A stretch of DNA of 30,577 nucleotides. Source: MAG-120531 sp038125995. GTDB lineage: Bacteria > Bacteroidota > Bacteroidia > Flavobacteriales > Flavobacteriaceae. A program made the translations under genes and the position numbers. The notes beneath the pieces were generated by a model, which was given only the letters and a program-made list of their open reading frames with translations, was not told the DNA's origin and did no database searches. The stretch spans positions 1-30,577 of the forward strand of contig JAYPEX010000017.1 in assembly GCA_038125995.1 (NCBI GenBank). The letters run 5' to 3'. Below are positions 24,847 through 30,577 of the stretch, piece after piece. Positions within the stretch are counted from its first letter, which is position 1. Each line of letters begins with the position of its first letter.

Positions 24847-26052
24847 ATGTTGAAACAAATCAATAGAAAAGAATTTTTAAAAAAGACTGGGGTTGCTGCC
24901 ACAGGAGCTCTTGTACTGCCGCATCTGAGCTTTGCTAAATCCATCAACCTCAACGCTACAGTTAGTTTGGGAGTCATTGGAACAGGAATCAGAGGCCAAG
25001 AGCTCACTAAACTCATCAATACCATTGATCAGATGCAGGTCATTGCCTGCTGTGATGTTTTGGATTTTAGATTAAAACAAGGCGTTGAGTCTGTCGAAGG
25101 TAAAAAACCAAAAGCCTATGGCGATTATAGAAAACTACTCGAAAACAAGGATATAGACGCGGTGATTATTACCGCTCCACTACATATGCACTCTGAGATT
25201 GCCATTGCTGCTCTAGATGCTGGCAAACACGTCTATTGCGAAAAGACAATGGCCAAGGGAATTAAGGGAACCCAAAATCTCGTTAAGGCTGTTAGAAATT
25301 CCAATAAGACTTTTCAGGTAGGACATCAATACCACCAATCAAGAATGTATGTCGCACTTAAACAAATGATCGATGAAGGCAAAATAGGCAAATTAGTATC
25401 CCTTGAATCTCAGTGGAATAGAAATGGAAATTGGAGAAGACCAATACCCTCTCCAAAATATGAACGTCAAATCAATTGGAGAATGTATCGTGAATACTCT
25501 TACGGTCTTCTAGCTGAACTTAGTTCTCATCATATTGATTTTACCAACTGGGCTCTTGAAAACCATCCAGAAAAAGTGGTGGGTATGGGAGGTATTGACT
25601 ATTGGAAAGACGGAAGAGAAACTTACGACAATATCCACCTGACTTACGGCTATAAAAGTGGTTTTAAGGCCTCCTTTACTTGTTTAACTGCAAATGCATA
25701 CGAAGGGTATAGAATCATTATCAAAGGGGATCAAGGAAGCTTAATTGCCTATATGACCGAAGCCTTCTTTTATCCAGAAGGAAAAGAAGAAGAAAAAATC
25801 ACTGGAACCGTGGACGGATACTCAGGAGCGACCATTGGTTGGACTAAGAATAAGGGAATTCCACTGAATCTTGATAATACGGATCCCACCATCCATTCTC
25901 TAAGAGATTTTAGAAATAATATTTGGGACCAAAAATTACCGCTCTCCAATATTCACTCTGGAGCTCAAACAGCCTATGCAGTTGAAATGGGAATTCAAGC
26001 CATGGATTCAGGAAATACGATTCACTGGGATGATATTACAATGATCTATTGA
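24847..26052 (+). CDS. Gfo/Idh/MocA-family oxidoreductase, Tat-like leader
   Basis: Second family member, 401 residues from ATG 24847; the frame can be extended two codons to a TTG at 24841, which is less likely. The leader INRKEFLKKTGVAATGALVL is Tat-like but has Arg-Lys instead of Arg-Arg. The Rossmann loop is GVIGTGIRG near residue 40. The family motif usually reading EKP is EKTMAKG near 132, keeping the lysine and losing the proline. SSHHIDFTNWALE near 230 carries the conserved histidines. It is clearly divergent in sequence from the gene before it, so the two probably act on different substrates or opposite steps. Its TGA directly abuts the convergent gene's stop with no spacer. Confidence 0.89.
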   Translation: MLKQINRKEFLKKTGVAATGALVLPHLSFAKSINLNATVSLGVIGTGIRGQELTKLINTIDQMQVIACCDVLDFRLKQGVESVEGKKPKAYGDYRKLLENKDIDAVIITAPLHMHSEIAIAALDAGKHVYCEKTMAKGIKGTQNLVKAVRNSNKTFQVGHQYHQSRMYVALKQMIDEGKIGKLVSLESQWNRNGNWRRPIPSPKYERQINWRMYREYSYGLLAELSSHHIDFTNWALENHPEKVVGMGGIDYWKDGRETYDNIHLTYGYKSGFKASFTCLTANAYEGYRIIIKGDQGSLIAYMTEAFFYPEGKEEEKITGTVDGYSGATIGWTKNKGIPLNLDNTDPTIHSLRDFRNNIWDQKLPLSNIHSGAQTAYAVEMGIQAMDSGNTIHWDDITMIY

Positions 26053-26886
26053 TTAAAATTTCAACTGTACAATAAGTGGATAATGATCTGAGGGATAACT
26101 AACTCCATAAGTCTCAATAAGCGTTAAAAAGTTTTGAACCTGAATTCCTGCACTGACGAAAATATAATCGATTCTTTTATCAGCCTCTATGGCAAGATCA
26201 AATCCATTAAAGGTCTTGTTAAATTTTGATTGGAGTTCTTGAGCCACTAAAAGCGCATCGCTGAGTTTTAATTGTAACTTTTTAATCGCTGGATGATCGT
26301 CGTTTAAATTCAAGTCCCCTTGAACAATATAGGGCTCGTTTTGAATATTTAATTCCTTTACTTTTGAAAGAATTAAATCAATGGAATTGATACGTGCTTG
26401 CTCCCCTAGATGATCAAAATGCGTATTGAAAATCCAAAAGATTTTTCCTGATTGATCTTTTAAGCGCACATAAGAACAGACTCTATTTAAAGCAGCATCC
26501 CATCCTTTTGAAGGGATGTTTGGAGTTTCAGAAAGCCAAAACGTACCTCCTTCCAACTTTTCAAGGCGATCTCTTTTGTAAAAAACAGCTGAATATTCGC
26601 CTTTGTTAGCACCATCATCACGACCGACTCCTTCCATCTCAAAATCTGGAAAGGCTTTTTTAAAATCCACTATTTGATTAGGCATCCCCTCTTGGATTCC
26701 AAAGACAGCAACCCCTGAAGATTTAATCTGATCAAAGACCTTCGATTTTCGAACCGACCATGGATCTGAATTCTTAGCCGTATAATCCAAGCGAATATTA
26801 TAGGTCATGATCTTGTGTTGTGCCTTCATTTGAATACTAAAAACACAGATAATTGATAGAAGCGTTAGCTGTTTGTAAAAATTCAT
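26053..26886 (-). CDS. Exported endonuclease/exonuclease/phosphatase-family protein
   Basis: DNase I-like phosphoesterase fold, 277 residues with a Sec signal (LLSIICVFSIQMKAQ, about 9-23). Family motifs are in order: MTYNIRLD near residue 28, FGIQEG with the metal-binding glutamate near 62, NTHFDHLGEQAR near 155, QGDLNLN near 195 and YPSDHYPL near the C-terminus. Such exported proteins hydrolyse phosphodiesters or sugar- or lipid-phosphates; the substrate here is unknown. Its ATG overlaps the stop of the upstream alpha/beta hydrolase as TAATG, so the two are co-translated. The partnership suggests trimming of decorated glycans or scavenging of phosphate, but this is inference. Confidence 0.9.
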   Translation of the reverse strand: MNFYKQLTLLSIICVFSIQMKAQHKIMTYNIRLDYTAKNSDPWSVRKSKVFDQIKSSGVAVFGIQEGMPNQIVDFKKAFPDFEMEGVGRDDGANKGEYSAVFYKRDRLEKLEGGTFWLSETPNIPSKGWDAALNRVCSYVRLKDQSGKIFWIFNTHFDHLGEQARINSIDLILSKVKELNIQNEPYIVQGDLNLNDDHPAIKKLQLKLSDALLVAQELQSKFNKTFNGFDLAIEADKRIDYIFVSAGIQVQNFLTLIETYGVSYPSDHYPLIVQLKF

Positions 26887-27761
26887 TATCTAGAAATGAT
26901 TTTTGAGATGTTCCCATTTTCAACCACAGTTGATTTAAAGAAATTAAATACATCGGTTAGATCTCCAAATGGAATCCCTGAGATTTCATGACGACCTTTT
27001 TCATAAGAGTAAAAAATAAAAGATGTTCCTAATTGACTTAATCGATCTACGATCTTATCGGATCCATTGAGCACTAAATAACCTGTATCTTCAGGATTGC
27101 AATAATGATGTGCTGCTTTTGAATAAGGAACTAAATTATCAGCAATTCCATGAAAGAGCACTGTTGGAACAGCTGTTTTAGAGGTGATTTCATCCAAGTT
27201 CACAAGAGCTCCTGCTAAGGAAAACACACCAGCGAATGAAATCTGATTATAGGCTCCATTTAAATAATAGTTTGGCATATATACAGCCGATAGAATGGCC
27301 TCCGCTCCTGCAGAAGATCCCCCGGCGATTAATTTAGAGGTATCGATATGCAATTCATCTCTTCTTTCTATTAAAAACGATACCGCATCCATATAATCGA
27401 TAGCTGCTTGTTTAAAAGTTTCTTCCTTTTTATCAGCTGGGCAATCACAACCAAAAAGTGTCGTTGTTCCTTTTCTGAGCAAGCGATAACTAATGGACAC
27501 CGCCACAAATCCCTGCTGGGCAGCAGTCTGACAAAGTTTAGTTTCACTTGGATTGTCTCTAACTCCTCCTGAGAACCCCCCTCCATGCATCCATACAAGG
27601 GTAGGCAACTTTTCAGATTGGGAGCTAAATTCAGGTAAATAAACATCTAATTGCAATTCTTGACCCTCCTTGATAGTATAGGTATAAGTCTTCTTTTGTT
27701 GTGCAAAGAGCAGGGCATTAAAGCTCATTACAAGCACCCAAACCGATATCTTTAATTTCAT
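26886..27761 (-). CDS. Exported alpha/beta hydrolase (esterase)
   Basis: Carboxylesterase-like hydrolase of 291 residues from ATG 27761. This start gives a clean Sec signal (MKLKISVWVLVMSFNALLFAQ); a longer frame from 27809 would begin upstream of the best promoter candidate and is rejected. Motifs are complete: LVWMHGGGFSGG (oxyanion hole, near residue 55), AGGSSAGAEAIL with the nucleophile serine (near 150), FHGIADNLVPY with the acid (near 205) and KGRHEISG with the catalytic histidine (near 260). It resembles the gapped esterase at 18454 (same HGGG block), making a paralogue pair in one locus. It probably removes acyl groups from glycans or small esters. It is followed by the phosphoesterase gene in a TAATG overlap. 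Confidence 0.9.
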   Translation of the reverse strand: MKLKISVWVLVMSFNALLFAQQKKTYTYTIKEGQELQLDVYLPEFSSQSEKLPTLVWMHGGGFSGGVRDNPSETKLCQTAAQQGFVAVSISYRLLRKGTTTLFGCDCPADKKEETFKQAAIDYMDAVSFLIERRDELHIDTSKLIAGGSSAGAEAILSAVYMPNYYLNGAYNQISFAGVFSLAGALVNLDEITSKTAVPTVLFHGIADNLVPYSKAAHHYCNPEDTGYLVLNGSDKIVDRLSQLGTSFIFYSYEKGRHEISGIPFGDLTDVFNFFKSTVVENGNISKIISR

Positions 27762-27778
27762 TTGTAAGTTGTTTTTAA

Positions 27779-27810
27779 CTAAGGTAAACCATTTTAAGAC
27801 TTTGTTCAAA
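27779..27810 (-). promoter_or_regulatory. Candidate promoter for the hydrolase-phosphoesterase pair
   Basis: On the minus strand TTTG (27810-27807) is followed after 20 bases by TACCTTAG (27786-27779). This matches the Bacteroidetes -33/-7 arrangement with one mismatch in the -7 box. The -7 box lies 17 bases before the ATG at 27761, which supports that start. Confidence 0.38.
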
Positions 27811-27867
27811 TGAACACCTGCATCATTACTGTGCTAATTCATCTACTATTTTACAAATACATAAGTA

Positions 27868-28284
27868 TCATTTACCAAGTGAGGCTGCAATGAGCTCTTT
27901 GTATTTAGTAGCGCTCCACCCATGAGATCGATCTAAATAGTAAACTTCGATCCCTAAATCATCACCGGTATAGGATTGATTTCTATAGTCATCCCCTAAA
28001 AAGCGCAGATCAAAAGAACCGTTTTCAATAAGCTCATAGAGTTCTTTTTCAATGGTATAGGGAATTACACGATCAATATACTTGATGGATTCCAATAAAT
28101 CTTTGCGCTCTTTAGTAGAAAAAATGGGTTTTAATTTTTCAGGACGCTCCACCGTTGGGTCTGTTTGCAGAAACACCACAAACTCTTCACAGAGTTCCTT
28201 ACAAGTTCTAAACATCTGAATATAACCAGGATGCACTACATCAAAATTTCCAGCAACAAATCCTCTTTTATAAGCTTTTTTCAT
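27868..28284 (-). CDS. Small nucleotidyltransferase of the cytidylyltransferase-like family
   Basis: Single-domain protein of 138 residues resembling glycerol-3-phosphate cytidylyltransferase and related enzymes that join a nucleotide to a phosphorylated small molecule. FVAGNFDVVHPGYIQMF (near residues 9-25) holds the nucleotide-binding motif, but the usual HxGH reads HPGY, with Tyr for the second histidine. The C-terminal RSHGWSATKYKELI matches the second nucleotide-binding motif (R-x-x-G-x-S-x-T). PIFSTKERKDLLESIKYID is the family's central segment. It begins 16 bases after the CotH-like gene and so ends the three-gene operon. The acceptor substrate is unknown; links to cell-envelope or capsule sugars are typical for relatives. 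Confidence 0.85.
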   Translation of the reverse strand: MKKAYKRGFVAGNFDVVHPGYIQMFRTCKELCEEFVVFLQTDPTVERPEKLKPIFSTKERKDLLESIKYIDRVIPYTIEKELYELIENGSFDLRFLGDDYRNQSYTGDDLGIEVYYLDRSHGWSATKYKELIAASLGK

Positions 28285-28300
28285 AAACTAAAGGTACGAC

Positions 28301-29725
28301 TTAAAAAGATCCAATTTCTGAATCCATCCAATTCAGTCGATTGCCTAAGAAATTCTTTAATTGATCGATGCGGTCGTTATAGTCGAATGATTGGATGGGC
28401 CAACGATTGTAGTTTCGTTCGATGGCTCCATTATCAATGAGATAATTAGACGTCTGATCGACAAGGCCCAACACATTGGCATCAGAAAGCAGCGATGCTC
28501 TCAAGGTAGCCCATCTTGTTTTTAAAAGTGTTCTAAACTGAGGATCTTCCATCAAACGGTTCCACCAAAAATGAACCAACCACAAATCATTGGGCTGATA
28601 GGTATTGTAATTAATAATCCAATCATCGTCAGGAACTCGACCCCCAATATTGTATGCAATATTTAAATCCCAAATGGGACCCATTTTGAGTTTTCCTCCT
28701 TTGTCCTTATGCATATAGGTACTCAATCGATACCCATCGACATTTTTTGTCAGTTCATTGATGATAAAATAATCCACAAAACTTTCAGCGTCTATATAGT
28801 CCGTATAAGTTCGATCCGCTAAAGTAAAATCGTCATTTAACAAGGCCATTTCAAACTCGTGAATGTAATTTTGAATGTAGGCCTTTTGAGCGTCACTGAT
28901 GCGATCTGACTTAGGATATTCATATAAAAAATAGGTCTCCTGAGAGGTTTTACCACCAAAAGGTTCTGAATTTAATCGTTGCCCGTAAGAATCGAAAGCG
29001 GATCGAAAAGAATTTTCTTGAGTGTATACAGCGTCATCTCCCCAGTTATTGAGATAATACTCTAGAGGTTGACCTTGTGCAACATCGCCTCCAGCTGTTT
29101 TATCAATCTTTAGAATATAACCTCCCGTGATATTCAACTCATCATTTTCATTGGGAAGCAAATCATCAACATCGATTCGATCTCCATCTTCCTTTAACTT
29201 TTCCATAAGGAGATAAACTCCCATGTAGTTTCCGTTGATTTCTAGATCGACAAAGGTACTTCGGGAGGCGTAATGTCCCATTTGAGCAAACCATTGATAG
29301 CCGAGATAATGATGTAAGAAGGTAGCATCCCAAATCCAATTATCAGTAACATTGAGGACCTGACCTGTAAAAATAAAATCTTCACCTTGAGGATAATCGA
29401 GTAATTGAATATCCGTATCTGCCCCTGAGGCATCCCATGCCTCTATTCCATAGGATTTTTTATCGGATAAACGAAACGAAGTGGAGCCTCTATATTCAAT
29501 ACCAATAGTGGATTCAAGTGTTTGAATCTTATTTTCAAAAAGCTTTAAAACCGCGGGGACTTTTGGCTCATTCTGAATAACTTCAGCTACTTCAATCTTA
29601 AAATAAGGCAACTGACTATCACTGATATCCACAGCAAATTCTTCTTCACCATTCTTAATTTCATCCACATCTTTGGCACAAGCAAAAAGAAGAAGTCCAA
29701 TTGAAACTAATAGTATTCTTTTCAA
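28301..29725 (-). CDS. CotH-kinase-family lipoprotein
   Basis: Protein of 474 residues in the CotH family (PF08757), atypical protein kinase-like proteins; in Bacteroidetes they are cell-envelope proteins of unknown substrate. The start is TTG at 29725: no in-frame ATG is near and an in-frame TAG lies five codons upstream. The leader ends in LLLFAC (lipobox C16). EYRGSTSFRLSDKKSYGIE (about 77-95) is the N-terminal CotH signature, FVDLEINGNYMGVYLLMEK is the central segment, and GPIWDLNIAYN (about 349-359) carries the metal-binding aspartate and asparagine. It lies 11 bases after the Crp-like gene and 16 bases before the nucleotidyltransferase, so it is the middle gene of an operon. Confidence 0.9.
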   Translation of the reverse strand: MKRILLVSIGLLLFACAKDVDEIKNGEEEFAVDISDSQLPYFKIEVAEVIQNEPKVPAVLKLFENKIQTLESTIGIEYRGSTSFRLSDKKSYGIEAWDASGADTDIQLLDYPQGEDFIFTGQVLNVTDNWIWDATFLHHYLGYQWFAQMGHYASRSTFVDLEINGNYMGVYLLMEKLKEDGDRIDVDDLLPNENDELNITGGYILKIDKTAGGDVAQGQPLEYYLNNWGDDAVYTQENSFRSAFDSYGQRLNSEPFGGKTSQETYFLYEYPKSDRISDAQKAYIQNYIHEFEMALLNDDFTLADRTYTDYIDAESFVDYFIINELTKNVDGYRLSTYMHKDKGGKLKMGPIWDLNIAYNIGGRVPDDDWIINYNTYQPNDLWLVHFWWNRLMEDPQFRTLLKTRWATLRASLLSDANVLGLVDQTSNYLIDNGAIERNYNRWPIQSFDYNDRIDQLKNFLGNRLNWMDSEIGSF

Positions 29726-29736
29726 ATCTATATTGT

Positions 29737-30312
29737 TTAACTAATTCGGGTAAGGGTTTCTGGTCTCATATTGAGCATGGAAGCTAAATATTTTTTCGGA
29801 ATGCGATCGAACAAGCTGGGTGGAGTTGTTTGCACAAAAAATTCATAGCGATCTTTAGCATTTGGGATCCGTGCTAAATACGATCGAATTTCTGAATTGG
29901 AATAGTATTCTTCGATTGTTTTTCTGTAATTAGCATTGATACTTGGGTATTTAGCAATTGCATAATTTAAATCCTCATAATTAAAACACTCAAATTCACA
30001 GTGCTCTAAACACTGAACATTTTCAAGCGCAGGTGACTTGGAAAAGAATCCTTGAACTGAAGTCACCAAAGAGTTTTCACCGCATATCCATGTCGTAATT
30101 TGCTTTTTATTATGATCAAAATAAGCGCGAACCAAACCTTGCGTTAGAAAGAAAAATTGATGACACAACTCACCTGACGGAATGACGACATCTCCTTTCG
30201 AAAAGGATTTACGTATTACTTTTGAAGCAATAAATTCTCGAGCGTCCTCACAAAGATCGCCTTGACTCTCAATTTGTTTTAGAAAGTATATTTTGTTTTT
30301 AAAGCGCTCCAT
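29737..30312 (-). CDS. Crp/Fnr-family transcriptional regulator
   Basis: Regulator of 191 residues from ATG 30312; the frame extends to a GTG at 30405, but the added 31 residues do not belong to the family. The N-terminal cyclic-nucleotide-binding-like domain contains FSKGDVVIPSGELCHQFFFL and TQGLVRAYFDHNKKQITTW. The C-terminal helix-turn-helix is short, ending in PKKYLASMLNMRPETLTRIS, as in many Bacteroidetes members. The arginine-containing phosphate-binding cassette of true cAMP receptors is not evident, so the ligand is unknown. It is the first gene of the operon with the CotH-like and nucleotidyltransferase genes and may regulate them or itself. Confidence 0.9.
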   Translation of the reverse strand: MERFKNKIYFLKQIESQGDLCEDAREFIASKVIRKSFSKGDVVIPSGELCHQFFFLTQGLVRAYFDHNKKQITTWICGENSLVTSVQGFFSKSPALENVQCLEHCEFECFNYEDLNYAIAKYPSINANYRKTIEEYYSNSEIRSYLARIPNAKDRYEFFVQTTPPSLFDRIPKKYLASMLNMRPETLTRIS

Positions 30313-30482
30313 AAGCTTATAAAAATACTTAAAATTAAATGATCTATAACAGGATTCCGAAAATAAATTTAGATGGTCAATTTGATGACACAGGAACGAA
30401 TTCACCTAAACCCCATGACTATACATCAAAAATGAAGAATGCTACAGAGCTACTAAAACATCAAAAAAACTATCAGCAACAA

Positions 30483-30507
30483 AAAAGCGAGTTGTAAACT
30501 CGCTTTT
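30483..30507 (-). terminator. Intrinsic hairpin terminator after the OmpA-like gene
   Basis: An 11-base stem, AAAAGCGAGTT paired with AACTCGCTTTT around a three-base loop, with a T-run on both strands. It lies 25 bases after the minus-strand stop at 30533 and should end that transcript. It can also work on the plus strand. The 220-base stretch 30313-30532 otherwise shows no gene. Confidence 0.85.
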
Positions 30508-30532
30508 ATAATGTAAGATTGATTGTTAAAGA

Positions 30533-30577
30533 CTACTTGACAATGATAAACTCAGAGCGTCTATTTTTTCTATTTTC
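30533..30577 (-). CDS. C-terminus of an OmpA-like outer-membrane protein, 5' end outside window
   Basis: The last 14 codons before a TAG (30533-30535) read ENRKNRRSEFIIVK. This is the typical end of an OmpA-like peptidoglycan-binding domain in Bacteroidetes, where an asparagine-arginine-arginine is followed by a short strand and a charged tail. Only this tail is in the window, so length, signal and other domains cannot be judged. It precedes a strong terminator and is transcribed towards the Crp-like gene, which is a separate unit. Confidence 0.72.
   Translation of the reverse strand, partial: ENRKNRRSEFIIVK

Noticed and set aside
13474..26886. A complete polysaccharide utilization locus with SusC/SusD
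   Set aside because: No TonB-dependent receptor or SusD-like gene is present in the window, so only a sulfatase and glycan-degradation cluster can be claimed.
1..30577. Mobile elements, CRISPR arrays, tRNA genes or phage genes
   Set aside because: I saw no transposase, integrase, regularly spaced repeats, tRNA-like cloverleaf or phage structural gene on either strand.

Overview
The window looks like a chromosomal region of a marine Bacteroidetes, most likely a Flavobacteriaceae. The evidence is its low G+C, several lipoproteins and Tat-exported proteins, -7 promoter boxes of the TAnnTTTG type, a fused MoaC/MoaB protein, and very tight gene packing with repeated TAATG and ATGA stop/start overlaps. 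It is scaffolded sequence: three runs of exactly 100 N (1758-1857, 18738-18837, 22691-22790) are assembly gaps, and each damages a gene. I see no tRNA, rRNA, CRISPR array, insertion sequence or phage gene.

Region 1 (1-1757) holds a partial YeeZ-like NAD(P)-binding protein on the minus strand, divergent from a Sua5-type threonylcarbamoyl-AMP synthase whose end is lost in gap 1. Region 2 (1971-11556) is a molybdenum-enzyme island. An Ior-type two-subunit oxidoreductase (2Fe-2S small subunit, Tat-exported molybdopterin large subunit) is followed in one operon by moeA, a TauE/SafE transporter, moaD, a moeB/thiF gene, moaE, fused moaC-moaB and moaA. Facing this operon are a MocA-like cytidylyltransferase and an XdhC-like maturation protein. 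Together these cover the route from GTP to molybdopterin cytosine dinucleotide and its insertion into the enzyme.

Region 3 (11629-13477) is a three-gene coupled unit: a small VanZ-like membrane protein, an exported OB-fold protein, and a formylglycine-generating enzyme with both active-site cysteines. Region 4 (13474-26886) is a sulfated-glycan catabolic region. It has four S1 sulfatases, all with the Cys form of the C-x-P-S-R motif that the formylglycine enzyme would mature. It also has a GH43-like lipoprotein with discoidin and FN3-like domains, two exported alpha/beta hydrolases (the second starts at 27761), a DUF1080 (3-keto-disaccharide hydrolase) protein, two Gfo/Idh/MocA oxidoreductases with Tat-like leaders, and an exported endonuclease/exonuclease/phosphatase-fold protein. 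No SusC/SusD pair is in the window, so this is either part of a larger polysaccharide utilization locus or an uncoupled sulfatase cluster.

Region 5 (27868-30312, minus strand) is a compact operon: a Crp/Fnr-type regulator, a CotH-kinase-family lipoprotein and a small nucleotidyltransferase with an altered HxGH motif. The window ends in the last 14 codons of an OmpA-like protein followed by a strong hairpin terminator.

The most interesting points are the possible coupling of sulfatases to an oxidative 3-keto-glycoside pathway, the transporter embedded in the Moco operon, the FGE operon partners, the Crp-CotH-nucleotidyltransferase unit, and a decayed gene tail with a tetranucleotide repeat at 18996-19160. 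No intergenic stretch exceeds 300 bases; the longest are about 170 to 220 bases, and each is described or judged empty. Family assignments come from reading motifs by eye, not from database searches.
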